From contig NZ_JAOTIK010000001.1 of assembly GCF_030116705.1 (NCBI RefSeq), forward strand, positions 7,034,501-7,098,500: DNA of 64,000 nt. The letters are read 5' to 3'. A program made the position numbers and the translations under genes. Positions 51,641 through 60,937 of this stretch are shown in pieces. Position 1 is the first letter of the stretch. The number at the start of each line of letters is the position of its first letter. This stretch comes from Streptomyces sp. ML-6. GTDB taxonomy: Bacteria; Actinomycetota; Actinomycetes; Streptomycetales; Streptomycetaceae. A model generated the notes under the pieces. It worked only from the letters and a program-made list of their open reading frames with translations, was not told the DNA's origin and did no database searches.

Positions 51641-52951
51641 GTGGCCGAGGACGGGGAAGCCGGGCAGCCCGGGGGAGCGGAGCGTGAACTGCGGGAGCTG
51701 CGCGGACGCGTGGCCGCGCTGGAGGCCACGGCGGCCGCGCCCCGCGCGCGGCACCGGGTGCGGTCGTCCCTCGCGGTGGCGCTCGTCCTGATCGGGTGCC
51801 TGCTCGCCCCACTGGGCATCGTCGCCGCGTGGGCGGCGGACGAGGTCGGCGACACCGACCGCTACGTCGCGACCGTGGCACCGCTCGCCTCCGACCCCGA
51901 TGTGCAGGACGCCGTCGCCGACCGGGTGACCGACGCGCTCATGACCCGTATCGACCTGCCGACCCTGCTCTCCGACGTCGCCCCCCAGGACCGTCCCCGG
52001 CTGGAGAAGGCCCTGGGGCGGCTCGGGGGCGCGCTGGAGGGGGCCGTGCGCAGCTTCGTGCACGACAAGGCCCGGGAGGTCGTGGCCTCCGACGCCTTCG
52101 AGAGGGTCTGGACCCGGGCGAACCGGGCCGCCCACGCCTCCGTGGACAAGGCGCTGACCGGCCGCGGCGGCGGTGCGGTGGAGCTCGAGGGGGACGCCGT
52201 CACGCTGGACCTGGGGCCGGTCGTCGACCGGGTGGAACAGCGGCTCGTCGACGAGGGGATGAAGGCCGCCGGACGGATCCCCGAGGTGCACACCGACTTC
52301 ACGCTGGTGCAGTCGCAGGACATCGGGCGGGTCAGGACCTGGACGCGCCTCCTCCAGCTGGCGGGCGCCTGGCTCCCGGTCCTGGCCGTCCTGCTGGTCG
52401 GCAGCGGCGTCCTGCTCTCGGTCCGGCGGCGCAGGGCCCTGGTCGTCGGCGCGCTCGGGGTCGCGGCCACCACCGTGCTGCTCGGCGTCGCCCTGCGCGT
52501 CTTCAGGGCGTTCTACCTGGACGCCCTGCCGCCGGACGTCTCCCGGGCCGCCGCCGGATCGGTCTACGACACGCTCACCCACTTCCTGCACACGATGGTC
52601 CGGATGGCCGCGGCCCTCGGCGTCGTCGTCGCCCTGTCCGCCTGGCTCACCGGCCCCGGCCGCGGGGCCGCTCTCGTCAGGAACCTGTGGACCGCGGGCA
52701 TCGGGGCCGCACGGACCACCGCCGACCGGGCGGGACTGCGGACCGGCCCGGTCGGTCCGTTCGTGCGCCGGTACCGGACCTGGATCGTCCGGATCCTCGT
52801 GGCGGCCGGACTCGTGACGTACCTGCTGTGGTCCCACCCCACCGGCTGGGTCGTCGTCGGCCTGGCCCTGACCCTGCTGTTCGCCCTCGCGCTGACGGAC
52901 TTCCTGGCAGGCGGAGCCGGTGCCGGCGGGGCGGTGGGGCGTACGGGCTGA
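51641..52951 (+). CDS. Multi-span integral membrane protein of unknown function
   Basis: A 436-residue protein: a short acidic coiled N-terminus (ERELRELRGRVAALEATAAA), a first helix (SSLAVALVLIGCLLAPLGIVAAWA), a ~170-residue extracytoplasmic domain (DTDRYVATVAPLASDPDVQDAVADRVTDALMTRIDLPTLL), then helices near 245-290, 315-340 and 385-425. The segment DVQDAVADRVTDAL resembles proteins annotated only as conserved integral membrane proteins in Streptomyces. GTG 51641 is preceded by GGAGGAA. No operon partner is evident. Confidence 0.88.
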   Translation: MAEDGEAGQPGGAERELRELRGRVAALEATAAAPRARHRVRSSLAVALVLIGCLLAPLGIVAAWAADEVGDTDRYVATVAPLASDPDVQDAVADRVTDALMTRIDLPTLLSDVAPQDRPRLEKALGRLGGALEGAVRSFVHDKAREVVASDAFERVWTRANRAAHASVDKALTGRGGGAVELEGDAVTLDLGPVVDRVEQRLVDEGMKAAGRIPEVHTDFTLVQSQDIGRVRTWTRLLQLAGAWLPVLAVLLVGSGVLLSVRRRRALVVGALGVAATTVLLGVALRVFRAFYLDALPPDVSRAAAGSVYDTLTHFLHTMVRMAAALGVVVALSAWLTGPGRGAALVRNLWTAGIGAARTTADRAGLRTGPVGPFVRRYRTWIVRILVAAGLVTYLLWSHPTGWVVVGLALTLLFALALTDFLAGGAGAGGAVGRTG

Positions 52952-53013
52952 GGTTCTCCGGTGCCGGTGCCGCCGGACGGGCTCGCCCGGGCACTGCGTG
53001 AGCGCTTCGCCGG

Positions 53014-53043
53014 GCGGGTGCGGGTGCGGGTGCGGGTGCGGGT
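53014..53043 (+). repeat. Five tandem GCGGGT hexamers
   Basis: Five exact GCGGGT copies, followed by CGGGG, lie in the gap between the membrane protein gene and the EF-G-like gene. Runs of GGG at 6-base spacing could form a G-quadruplex. The copy number may vary between strains. Confidence 0.85.
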
Positions 53044-53130
53044 CGGGGAGAGGCGGAGCCCGGGCGACCACACCCCGCTGCCCAGCCGACTGGTCCAGAT
53101 CACGCCGGAGGAGCCCCGGCCCACTGCCCG

Positions 53131-53162
53131 CCGGTCCCGTCGGGGCGCCCCGACGGGACCGG
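53131..53162 (-). terminator. Perfect 32-bp palindrome downstream of EF-G-like gene
   Basis: CCGGTCCCGTCGGGGC is followed directly by its exact reverse complement with no spacer. It starts 12 bases past the EF-G-like stop (minus strand), so a terminator hairpin is the simplest reading. A symmetric protein-binding site is the alternative. Confidence 0.7.
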
Positions 53163-53173
53163 GACGGCCCCCG

Positions 53174-55270
53174 CTACCGGACCGGTGTACCGGAGGACAC
53201 CGCACCCCCCGGCACCGGGGCGTGGCCCGAGGGCCGGGTGGTGAAGGTGCCCCGGCCCTGCGTCCGGCTGCGCAGCCGGGTCGCGTAGCCGAACAGCTCC
53301 GCCAGCGGCACGGTCGCGGTGATCACCGAGGTGCCCGCCCGGGTGGTCGAACCCGAGACCCGGCCGCGCCGCGCCGCCAGATCGCCGAGCACCCCGCCCA
53401 CGGCGTCGTCCGGCACGGTGACGGTGACCTCCGCCACCGGCTCCAGCACCACCATCGCGCAGGCGCGCAACGCCTCACGGAGCGCGAACCGGCCGGCCGT
53501 GCGGAACGCCATCTCCGAGGAGTCCTTGGAGTGGGTGGCCCCGTCGGTCAGCACGACCCGCAGCCCGGTCACCGGATGCCCGCCGAGCGGTCCCTCGGCC
53601 AGGGCGTCCCGGCAACCGGCCTCCACCGCCCGGACGTACTCCTGCGGCACCCGCCCGCCGACGACGGTCGACGCGAACACGAAGCCCCCGTCGTCACCGG
53701 CGCGGTCGCCGGTGGCGTCCGACGGTTCCACGTCGAGGACCACATGGGCGAACTGCCCGGCGCCGCCGTCCTGCTTCACGTGCCGGTACACCAGCCCGGA
53801 CACCCCGCGCACGACGGTCTCCCGGCAGGCCACCCGCGGCCGGCCGACGCCGATCTCCAGCTCGTGAGCACGACGGACCTTCTCCACCGCGACCTCCAGA
53901 TGCAGTTCCCCCATGCCCGACAGCACCGTCTGCCCGGTCTCGGGATCGGTCCGCACCCGCAGCGAGGGGTCCTCCTCGACCAGCCGGGCCAGCGCCGTCA
54001 CCAGCCGTTCGGTGTCGGTGCTCCGACGGGCCTCCACCGCCACGGAGACGACCGGCTCGGCCGAGGACGGCGGTTCGAGGACCAGGGGCGCCGCCGGATC
54101 GCACAGGGTGGTGCCGGCCCGGCCGCTCCTGAGCCCGATCACCGCGACGATGTCCCCGGCCACCGCCGTGTCCACATCGGTGTGCCGGTCGGCCCGCACC
54201 CGCAGGATGCGGCCCACCCGCTCGGTGCGCCCGGCGCCCGCGTCCAGCACCGTGTCCCCCTTCCGCAGTGTTCCCGAGTACACCCGCAGGTAGTTCAGAC
54301 GGCCGGTGGCCGTCGAGTTCACCTTGAACACCAACGCGGCGAACGGCGCCGCCGGATCGGCCGCGCGTTCCCGCACCGCGCCGTCCAGGGTGCCGCGCAC
54401 CGCCGGAACGTCCAGCGGCGAGGGCAGGTAGGACACGACGGCCTCCAGCAGCGGCTCGACACCGCGGTTGCGGTAGGCGGAGCCGCACAGCACCACCACG
54501 CCCTCCCCGGTGCGGGTGAGGTCGCGCAGCGCGGTGCCCAGGGTCCGTTCCCGGAGCGCCGACCGTTCGCAGAACTCCTCCAGCGCGGCCGGATGGAGCT
54601 CCGCCACCGCCTCCTCCAGGAGCCGCCTGCGCCGGTGCGCCTCCTCGCGCAGCCCGTCCGGTACCGGCCGCTCCTCGGCACCCTCGCCGTCGGCCCACAC
54701 CAGCGCCCGCATGCGCACCAGGTCCACCACGCCGGTGAAGCCGTCCTCGCTGCCGATCGGCAGCTGGACCACCAGCGGAACCGTGTGCAACCGGTCCCTG
54801 ATCGACGCGACCGCGGTGTCGAGGTCGGCACCGGCCCGGTCCAGCTTGTTCACGAAGGCGATCCGCGGCACCCCGTGCCGGTCGGCCTGCCGCCACACCG
54901 ACTCGCTCTGCGGCTCGACGCCCGCGACGGCGTCGAACACCGCGACCGCCCCGTCGAGCACCCGCAGCGAGCGCTCCACCTCGTCGGAGAAGTCGACGTG
55001 GCCCGGGGTGTCGATGAGGTTGATCCGGTGACCGTCCCAGACACAGCTCACCGCGGCGGCGAAGATGGTGATCCCGCGGTCGCGTTCCTGGGGGTCGAAG
55101 TCGGTGACGGTGGTGCCGTCGTGGACCTCGCCCCGTTTGTGGACGGCGCCGGTCAGATAGAGGATCCGTTCGGTGACGGTGGTCTTGCCGGCGTCCACGT
55201 GGGCGAGGATGCCCAGGTTGCGGACGTCGGTCGGGGTGCCGGTGGGAAGACGGTGGATGTCGGTACGCAC
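53174..55270 (-). CDS. EF-G paralogue, TetM/ribosomal-protection-like GTPase
   Basis: A 698-residue translational GTPase with G1 [10 protein letters not shown]2 RDRGITI, G3 DTPGHVDF, G4 NKLD, then EF-G domains II-V ([71 protein letters not shown]). The paralogue is shorter at N- and G-domain insertions than housekeeping FusA and resembles the TetM-like group, which remove bound antibiotics or act as alternative factors. GTG 55270 is preceded by GAAAGG. Its transcript probably starts near 55600, giving a long leader. Resistance function is not established. Confidence 0.92.
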   Translation of the reverse strand: MRTDIHRLPTGTPTDVRNLGILAHVDAGKTTVTERILYLTGAVHKRGEVHDGTTVTDFDPQERDRGITIFAAAVSCVWDGHRINLIDTPGHVDFSDEVERSLRVLDGAVAVFDAVAGVEPQSESVWRQADRHGVPRIAFVNKLDRAGADLDTAVASIRDRLHTVPLVVQLPIGSEDGFTGVVDLVRMRALVWADGEGAEERPVPDGLREEAHRRRRLLEEAVAELHPAALEEFCERSALRERTLGTALRDLTRTGEGVVVLCGSAYRNRGVEPLLEAVVSYLPSPLDVPAVRGTLDGAVRERAADPAAPFAALVFKVNSTATGRLNYLRVYSGTLRKGDTVLDAGAGRTERVGRILRVRADRHTDVDTAVAGDIVAVIGLRSGRAGTTLCDPAAPLVLEPPSSAEPVVSVAVEARRSTDTERLVTALARLVEEDPSLRVRTDPETGQTVLSGMGELHLEVAVEKVRRAHELEIGVGRPRVACRETVVRGVSGLVYRHVKQDGGAGQFAHVVLDVEPSDATGDRAGDDGGFVFASTVVGGRVPQEYVRAVEAGCRDALAEGPLGGHPVTGLRVVLTDGATHSKDSSEMAFRTAGRFALREALRACAMVVLEPVAEVTVTVPDDAVGGVLGDLAARRGRVSGSTTRAGTSVITATVPLAELFGYATRLRSRTQGRGTFTTRPSGHAPVPGGAVSSGTPVR

Positions 55271-55424
55271 GGCCCATGGCCTTTCGGGGTGATCCGGAAC
55301 GGGTCGGCGCGATTTCCCGGACGAACCGGCCCGTGACCGGGCCGCACGAAGCCCCTGACGCGGCGCCCCGCACCGGGCGGGAGGCGAGGGCGCGGGCGCT
55401 TCGGCGCCGGTGGTTCCTCGGGGG

Positions 55425-55565
55425 TCAGTCGTTCGTCGCGGGTGTCCGGTGCGGGCCGCGCAGCTCGCACCGGGCGCACGAGGACACCAGGATCACCTCG
55501 TACCGTGACCGGGGGACGACGACAGCGGCGCGGTGGCGCACGACCGGTCTCCCCTCACTCGTCAC
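55425..55565 (-). CDS. Possible small leader ORF ahead of EF-G paralogue
   Basis: Forty-six codons from GTG 55565 ([45 protein letters not shown]) show strong GC3 bias and a CXXC pair; GTG 55577 is an alternative start. It lies inside the inferred leader of the EF-G-like mRNA, 154 bp before its start. No good ribosome site is visible, so it may be untranslated or leaderless. A translated leader controlling the GTPase gene by attenuation is possible. Confidence 0.4.
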   Translation of the reverse strand: MTSEGRPVVRHRAAVVVPRSRYEVILVSSCARCELRGPHRTPATND

Positions 55566-55606
55566 GGCGCGCGCCACGAAGCCGTCGTGGTGCGCGATTC
55601 GTGGCG

Positions 55607-55636
55607 ACTGTAGTGAACCTCGAGCCGGTCGGTAAA
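55607..55636 (-). promoter_or_regulatory. HrdB-like promoter of EF-G paralogue leader
   Basis: On the minus strand TTTACC (55636-55631) and TACAGT (55612-55607) are spaced by 18 bp, close to vegetative consensus. Transcription would begin near 55600, giving a leader of about 330 bases. A small hairpin CGGCCCG-TGAC-CGGGCCG at 55327-55344 lies late in that leader. Confidence 0.55.
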
Positions 55637-55766
55637 CCGGATATTCGTCCGTTCCGTCTTCCCCGACAGCCTCATGTCCCGTGACGGGGACGGGCGTTGA
55701 AGGCCGCTTCGATTGATGAAACGATCCCGGCACATGGCACGGGGCGAAGGGGAAGGAATCACAACG

Positions 55767-56399
55767 ATGGACGAGGAGCACGGTCTCACCGCCGCCACGG
55801 TGTTCGACGCCCTGGGCGCGGACTACGAGCGGGCGTTCGGTGAATCCGCCGCCCATCACGCCTCGTTGAGCCGATTACTGGACCGGCTCGCACCGCACAG
55901 CAGGGTCCTGGACGTCGGCAGCGGAACGGGACGGCCGACCGCGCGGGCGCTGGTCGATGCGGGCCACCGGGTCCTGGGGGTCGACGTCTCGCCCGTCATG
56001 GTCGAACTGGCCGCGAAGCAGGTGCCGGAAGCGGAATTCGCATGTGCGGACATCCTCGAACTCCCTCTGGAGGAAGGGAGCTTCGGCGCCGTCTGCGTGT
56101 ACTTCTCGATGCTGCAGATGTCCCGCGACGAGCAGTCCCGGCTGCTGCACAAGGCGCGGCGGCTGCTGGTCCCCGGGGGGCAGCTGGTGGTCGCGACGGT
56201 GCCCCTGGACGTGGAGGACGTCGAGGTCGTCTTCATGGGCCAGCCGGTGCGGGCGACCAGCTTCGGCCCGGAGGAGTTCACCGAACTGGTCACCGGGGCC
56301 GGTTTCTCGGTCGTGTGGGAGCAGAGCACCCTGTTCACCCCGGACCACGAGGCGGCGGCGACCGAACCGCAGCTGTTCCTGCACTGCCGACGGGTCTGA
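55767..56399 (+). CDS. Class I SAM-dependent methyltransferase
   Basis: A 210-residue methyltransferase with motif I VLDVGSGTGRPTARALVDAG, motif II acid in VLGVDVSPVMVELA, FACADILELPL and VCVYFSMLQM before LVPGGQLVVATVPL. Substrate is unknown; the fold is the UbiE/Methyltransf_11 type. ATG 55767 is preferred since GGAAGGA lies about 9 bases upstream; ATGs at 55713 and 55734 would add 7-18 residues with poor support. It ends in a convergent hairpin. Confidence 0.9.
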   Translation: MDEEHGLTAATVFDALGADYERAFGESAAHHASLSRLLDRLAPHSRVLDVGSGTGRPTARALVDAGHRVLGVDVSPVMVELAAKQVPEAEFACADILELPLEEGSFGAVCVYFSMLQMSRDEQSRLLHKARRLLVPGGQLVVATVPLDVEDVEVVFMGQPVRATSFGPEEFTELVTGAGFSVVWEQSTLFTPDHEAAATEPQLFLHCRRV

Positions 56400-56405
56400 C
56401 ACCGC

Positions 56406-56449
56406 CGACGGGGCCGGCGTCCAGGTCTCCCCGGACGCCGGCCCCGTCG
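56406..56449. terminator. Convergent terminator hairpin
   Basis: A perfect 17-bp stem (CGACGGGGCCGGCGTCC / complement) with a 10-base loop lies between the methyltransferase stop and the end of the facing small gene. Confidence 0.85.
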
Positions 56450-56454
56450 CCGGT

Positions 56455-56781
56455 TCAGCGCTCGACCGGCAGCGATTCCGGTGTGCGGCGCAGGTTCCGC
56501 ACCCCGGGCCGCCGCCGGGTGACAGGGCGCCCGCAGGCGTGCAGCGGGTCCTTCTTCCAGCGGCGCAGCGCCTGCCCGCCGCACCTGCGCCACTGCGCGG
56601 GCGAGAGGGGGACCGGCTGCCCGCCCCGCGTCACCAGCGCGTTCACCGGGGCCATCGGGTCCGCCGCCGCGGCCTTGGCGAGCAGCACCCCGATCACCAG
56701 CGGGGCCAGGGTCACGGCCAGGGTCGTACCGGCGGTGGTCACGTGCTGGAGGCGGGGGCGGTGCGGGGTGTCGGGAAGCAT
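56455..56781 (-). CDS. Small single-span membrane/exported protein
   Basis: A 108-residue protein with one N-terminal hydrophobic helix (TTAGTTLAVTLAPLVIGVLLAKAAAA) preceded by MLPDTPHRPRLQHV and followed by an arginine-rich, proline-rich tail containing two cysteines (QWRRCGGQALRRWKKDPLHACGRPVTRRRPG). I do not recognise a family. The basic tail would be outside if the helix is a signal anchor. The ATG at 56781 sits in a divergent-free single unit. Confidence 0.72.
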   Translation of the reverse strand: MLPDTPHRPRLQHVTTAGTTLAVTLAPLVIGVLLAKAAAADPMAPVNALVTRGGQPVPLSPAQWRRCGGQALRRWKKDPLHACGRPVTRRRPGVRNLRRTPESLPVER

Positions 56782-56895
56782 GCTGCCAATTGGACCCCCG
56801 GCGGCCCGTCCGGGGGATGGGCCGCCGTACTCAGCCCGATGGGCCCGTTGTACTCATACGTATGTGTGTCCGATACCCGGCGTCCGCGAGCGCCC

Positions 56896-57774
56896 CTACA
56901 CCGTGGTGCCGGGGCCCGCGCCCGCTCCCGGGGCGGCCTTGATGCCCTTGGTGATCTCGTCCATCACGGAGAGCGCCGGAGCCTTGGAACTGACGTCGAA
57001 ACCGGAACGGACGACGATCAGCATGTCCTCGGCCGCCGGGGACGGGAAGGCCAGCGACTGGACGTACCCGTCGTCGCCGTTCTTCGTCACGACCTTCCAG
57101 CGCACCAGATACCCCTTCTCGCCGGCCACGGTGACCGCCTCCGACTTGAGCTCCTCGTGCGAGGTGATGCCCCCGTAGATCTTCTCGCCGTACGACTCGG
57201 AGGCGTTGGCGGAGATGTCCTTCAGCGCCGTGGCCCTGGGCGTCGTGGTGTCGAGCCCCAGCGCCTTCGCGGGCATGGAGAACACCCCGCCGCGCACGCA
57301 CTTCTCGGACGTGTCGCCGGGACAGGGGTACTCGCCCGTGGTCACTCCCGCGCCCGCGATCCCCGAGGTGCCCTTCCAGCCGTCGGGCACCGGGAGGCTG
57401 ATGCCGCCGGCCAGGTCCGTGGCGTAGCCGTCCTCGGCCTGCGGGGGCCGTTGCCCGGGGGACCCGTCCCGGTCCTCGCCCCCCGGTGCGCCCGGTCCGC
57501 GCCGGGTGTCGTCGGAGGGCGGGGCGGACGGGGTCGCGGACGCGTGCTTCCCGGAGCCGTCGGAGCGGTCCGCCCACAGGAGGACGCCGCCCCCGACGAC
57601 GGCGAGGGCCACCACACCGGCGGTGAGCCCGATGCCGACGCGCATCCGGCGGCGCCGGGTCCCGCCGGGAGGCAGACGGAGGTGGTCGGTCCACCGGGTG
57701 CCGTCCCACCAGCGTTCGTGAACGGGGCCTGTTCCTGTGTGCCCGGGGTCTGGGTGCCAGCCGGGCGGACTCAT
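56896..57774 (-). CDS. DUF2510-domain membrane-anchored protein
   Basis: A 292-residue protein beginning with a DUF2510 module (PPGWHPDPGHTGTGPVHERWWDGTRWTDHLRLP), then one transmembrane helix (VGIGLTAGVVALAVVGGGVLLWA), an acidic/Ser/Pro linker and a ~170-residue extracytoplasmic domain (ISLPVPDGWKGTSGIAGAG..GEYPCPGDTSEKCVRGGVF.. MPAKALGLD) with a probable disulfide pair. DUF2510 modules often lie at the N-terminus of actinobacterial membrane proteins. ATG 57774 is the default; GTG 57792 is possible. Confidence 0.85.
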   Translation of the reverse strand: MSPPGWHPDPGHTGTGPVHERWWDGTRWTDHLRLPPGGTRRRRMRVGIGLTAGVVALAVVGGGVLLWADRSDGSGKHASATPSAPPSDDTRRGPGAPGGEDRDGSPGQRPPQAEDGYATDLAGGISLPVPDGWKGTSGIAGAGVTTGEYPCPGDTSEKCVRGGVFSMPAKALGLDTTTPRATALKDISANASESYGEKIYGGITSHEELKSEAVTVAGEKGYLVRWKVVTKNGDDGYVQSLAFPSPAAEDMLIVVRSGFDVSSKAPALSVMDEITKGIKAAPGAGAGPGTTV

Positions 57775-57976
57775 CTGGGTCACGGGCCCCACCGTAGAAC
57801 GGTTGCGTGAGAATCGTATGAATCAGCTGTGCCGACGGGGGGCGGGGGGCTCCGCCGCCCCGCACGAGACCGGTTGTCGGCGCTCGAACAGCACGGGCCG
57901 GGCAACTGGGGGCGGACGACTGACGGGCGGGGCCGGGCGGGGCGAAAATCATGGCGACGCCGACCCGGGAGCCGCC

Positions 57977-57982
57977 TACGCT
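57977..57982 (+). promoter_or_regulatory. -10 box for leaderless S66 peptidase mRNA
   Basis: TACGCT lies 6 bases before the ATG at 57989, the spacing at which transcription starts at or next to the first codon. No Shine-Dalgarno sequence is present, and no -35 of consensus quality was found. Confidence 0.45.
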
Positions 57983-57988
57983 CATTGG

Positions 57989-59035
57989 ATGTCGATCAAC
58001 CAGTACCCCGCCAAGCCCGTACCCGGTGACCGCGTCGCCGTACTGTCCCCCTCCTCCGGCCTTCCTGGTCTCCTGCCGCTGCCCCACGAGTTGGGGCTGC
58101 GCAGGCTCCGCGAGGAGTTCGGGCTCGAACCGGTGGAGTACCCGACGACGCGGAAGATGGGCTCCACCCCGCAGGAACGGGCGGCCGACATCCACGCCGC
58201 GTTCGCCGACCCCGACATCAAGGCCGTGATCTCCAGCATCGGCGGCGACGACCAGATCACCGTGCTGCCGCACCTGGACCGCGACTTGCTGCGCGCCCAC
58301 CCCAAGCCCTTCTTCGGGTACAGCGACAACACCAACCTGCTGGCGCTCCTCGACAACCTGGGCATCGTCGGCTATCACGGAGGCACGGTGATGTGCGAGC
58401 TCGGGCGGCCCGGCGCGATGCACCCGCTGACCGCCGACTCGCTGCGGGCCGCGCTCTTCACCCACGGCGCCTTCGAGCTCACCCCGGCCAAGGAGACCAA
58501 CGGCGCGAACGGCCGGTGGGAGGACCCGCGCACCTTCGACTCCGAACCCGGCATGCGCCCCTGCGACGGCTGGATCTGGCACAACGCCGACGGCCGGACC
58601 GTGAAGGGGGCGAGCTGGGGCGGAAACGTGGAGATCCTTTCCTGGCTGCTGATGGCCGACCGCGAGATCGGGCCGGTGGACAGCTACGCGGGGCGGGTGC
58701 TGTTCCTCGAGACGTCCGAGGAGATGCCGACGGCCGACGAGGTCTACTGGATCCTGCGGAGCATGGGGGAGCGGGGGCTGCTCGCCCAGTTCCCGGCCCT
58801 GCTCATGGGCCGGGCCAAGAACTGGTCCTTCGACCAGCCGCTCGGCACCGAGGAGGGGGAGCGGTACCGCGAGGAGCAACGGCAGGCGGTCCTGCGGGCG
58901 TTGGACGAGTACGCCCCCGGGACCATGGCCGTCCTCGACGTCGATCTCGGCCACACCGACCCGCAGCTGGTCATTCCGTACGGCGGACAGATCGAGGTGG
59001 ACGGAGCGGCCCGCCGCATCGTCGTCACCTACTGA
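57989..59035 (+). CDS. S66-family (LD-carboxypeptidase/MccF-like) peptidase
   Basis: A 348-residue member of peptidase family S66. Signatures include DRVAVLSPSSGLPGLLP, AVISSIGGDDQITVLPHLD and FFGYSDNTNLLALL, where the Ser of GYSD is the nucleophile, plus ETSEEMPTADEV for the C-terminal lobe. S66 enzymes trim peptidoglycan tetrapeptides or cleave microcin-C-type conjugates. No signal peptide, so cytoplasmic. There is no ribosome site, but TACGCT ends 6 bases before ATG 57989, pointing to a leaderless mRNA. Confidence 0.92.
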   Translation: MSINQYPAKPVPGDRVAVLSPSSGLPGLLPLPHELGLRRLREEFGLEPVEYPTTRKMGSTPQERAADIHAAFADPDIKAVISSIGGDDQITVLPHLDRDLLRAHPKPFFGYSDNTNLLALLDNLGIVGYHGGTVMCELGRPGAMHPLTADSLRAALFTHGAFELTPAKETNGANGRWEDPRTFDSEPGMRPCDGWIWHNADGRTVKGASWGGNVEILSWLLMADREIGPVDSYAGRVLFLETSEEMPTADEVYWILRSMGERGLLAQFPALLMGRAKNWSFDQPLGTEEGERYREEQRQAVLRALDEYAPGTMAVLDVDLGHTDPQLVIPYGGQIEVDGAARRIVVTY

Positions 59036-59087
59036 GCCGGAACCGGGAACGGACGCCGGAACCGGGGAACGGGCAGCTCCGGAGCTT

Positions 59088-59098
59088 TGGTCCGACCA
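59088..59098 (+). promoter_or_regulatory. FadR/LutR-type operator upstream of FCD regulator
   Basis: TGGTCCGACCA is a perfect 11-bp palindrome about its central base and matches the TGGTC-N-GACCA type bound by FadR-subfamily lactate regulators. A CATAGT -10-like box follows at 59113. The same dyad (TGGTCGGACCA) is found at 63212-63222 before the lutA-like gene. Confidence 0.78.
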
Positions 59099-59180
59099 TA
59101 CGCGGTGTGTGACATAGTGGAGGATCGGGCAGCAGAAACGACGGCAACCGGACGATTCCGGCCGAGGCAGGGAGTGACGG

Positions 59181-59915
59181 ATGCCCGTCGAATGGCAACC
59201 CGTACGACAGTCCCGTACGCATGAGCTCGTGCTCCGGAGCATCGAGGAGCGGGTGTTCTCCGGTGAGCTCCGGGCGGGCGACCGGCTGCCGCCCGAGCGT
59301 GAGCTCGCACCCGTGCTCGGGGTCAGCCGGTCCGCGCTGCGCGAGGCCCTGCGGGTGCTGGAGACCATCGGCGTGCTGGTCGCGCAGCCGGGCCGGGGGC
59401 CGGACGCCGGGGCGCGGATCGTGCGCAACCCCGACGACGCGCTCGGGCGGCTGCTGCGCCTGCACTTCGCCCTGGGCAGCTACGGCCTGGAGGACGTCCT
59501 GGAGGCGCGGGTCGTGCTGGAGCGGTCCAGCTTCGAGGCCGCCGCGCGGAACGCCTCGGCGGAGGACCTCGACGAGGCGGAGGCGCTGGTCGCGCGGATG
59601 GGCGAACCGGGCGTCGGGGTGGCCGAGTTCAACGACCTGGACACCCGCTTCCATGTGCACATCGCCCGCAGCTCCGGCAACGCGCTGACCTCCACGCTCA
59701 CCTCCGCCGTCCGCGAGTCGGTGCGACCGCTGATCCTGCGGGCGCTGGAGGAGGCGGAGGACTGGCCGGCCACGGCCGCCGCGCTCGACGCGGAACACGC
59801 CGAACTGCTCGACCTGGTGCGGGCGGGTCAGGGGGCGAAGGCCGCGGACCTGGTCGAGAAGCACATCCGCAGCCTGCACGGCACGCTGGTCGACGGGAAC
59901 TCCGGCCACGAGTGA
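59181..59915 (+). CDS. GntR-family (FadR/FCD) regulator, probable LutR
   Basis: A 244-residue regulator: N-terminal winged helix (VRQSRTHELVLRSIEERVFSGELRAGDRLPPERELAPVLGVSRSALREALRVLETIGVL) and a C-terminal FCD effector domain (EDVLEARVVLERSSFEAAARNASAEDLDEAEALVARM..FNDLDTRFHVHIARSSGNALTSTLTSAVRESVRPL). The shared operator with the lutA-like gene supports a lactate-utilisation role. The ATG follows AGGGAG. An IS element is inserted exactly at its TGA stop codon and supplies a duplicated TGA, so the coding region is intact. Confidence 0.92.
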   Translation: MPVEWQPVRQSRTHELVLRSIEERVFSGELRAGDRLPPERELAPVLGVSRSALREALRVLETIGVLVAQPGRGPDAGARIVRNPDDALGRLLRLHFALGSYGLEDVLEARVVLERSSFEAAARNASAEDLDEAEALVARMGEPGVGVAEFNDLDTRFHVHIARSSGNALTSTLTSAVRESVRPLILRALEEAEDWPATAAALDAEHAELLDLVRAGQGAKAADLVEKHIRSLHGTLVDGNSGHE

Positions 59916-60004
59916 GGGCCTGTCGGGTGGCCGGCCATGCGCGGAGCGTGACGGTCGTGATCTGTCCTCCGGGTGTGGCGGCGGCCCCGGAGTGATCGCG
60001 TGGT

Positions 60005-60937
60005 GTGTGCCAGTGCGACAACTCCGGGGCCGTCAGCGGCCCGTGCTGTCCGGTCGGCCCGACCGATGAGATGTGGGAGATCGTCCAGTGGCTCCTTTCC
60101 GTGCGTGACCTGCGAAAAGGCGGTGGGGTGCGGCAAGTGCGCAGACCGGTTGGTGCTCGACTCGGTCTTTTACGTGCTGCGCTCGGGCTGCCGGTGGCGG
60201 ATGCTCCCGCGTGGCCTGATGCCCCGGGACGCGGTCCACCGCTGGTTCGCCAAGTGGCGCCGGGACGGTGTCTGGGGCCGCGTCCGCGGCGAGCTCCGCC
60301 GCCAGGTCCGGGCCGGGGCCGGTCGCGATTTCGAGCCGTCGGCCGCCGTGCTCGACGCCCGGTCGGTCAGGACCGGCAAGGGGGGCGAGGCGCGTGGATT
60401 CGACGCGGGCAAGCGGACGGCAGGGCGGAAGAGACACGTGAACGTGGACATGATGGGCCTGCTGCTGGTTGTCGCGGTCACCTCCGCGTTCAGGCCCGGG
60501 CCGGAGGCCGCGCGGTCCTGGCCCGGCTTGCTGTCGGCTTCCGCACGGTCCTGGCCCGGCTCGCCGCCGGCTTCCGCACGGTCAGTCTGGTGTGGGCCGA
60601 TGGCGGATACGCCAACTCCGTGGATTCCACGCTCCTTTCATGGGCCCGCGACGCGTTGGGCATCGTCGTCGAGATCGTGAAGCGGACCGACGAGGTCAAG
60701 GGCTTCAAGGTCCTGCCCCGCCGCTGGGTGGTGGAGCGGAGTTTCGGCCGGCTGGTCCGAAACCGCCGGCCGGCTCGCGACTGCGAACGGCTGGCCGCGA
60801 CCTCCGAGGCCATGATCAAGGTGGCGATGATCCGCCTGATGCTCGTCCGGCTCGCCGGGCAGCCATCGCGGTGGAGCCATGAACCCCACCGCAAGACTGC
60901 CCGACCCAGGACCGTCGAGGATCTCATCGCAGCGTAA
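60005..60937 (+). pseudogene. IS5-family transposase, disrupted
   Basis: The protein is readable only by switching frames. The start frame gives VGPTDEMWEIVQWLLSVRDLRKGGG. A second frame gives CADRLVLDSVFYVLRSGCRWRMLP, FEPSAAVLDARSVRTGKGG and RKRHVNVDMMGLLLVVAVTSA. The first frame then resumes with LVWADGGYANS and LPRRWVVERSFGRLVRNRR (DDE-type C-terminal region). The first shift is a single extra G near 60132; the second copy at 62731 lacks it and stays in frame there. The second shift lies near 60490. Two separate lesions argue against programmed frameshifting. Confidence 0.87.
60515..60580 (+). repeat. 33-bp tandem duplication inside transposase
   Basis: Two adjacent 33-bp units (60515-60547, 60548-60580) beginning GTCCTGGCCCGGCT encode VLARLAVGFRT and VLARLAAGFRT. 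The unit length is a multiple of three, so it is an in-frame 11-codon duplication within the element. Confidence 0.85.

Noticed and set aside
53014..53043. GCGGGT tandem as part of a coding repeat
   Set aside because: The frames over it (for example 52961-55336) are antisense to the EF-G-like gene and show no protein family.
60005..60937. Programmed frameshifting in the IS transposase
   Set aside because: Two opposite shifts are needed, and the first is a single extra base absent from the second copy, which indicates mutation.
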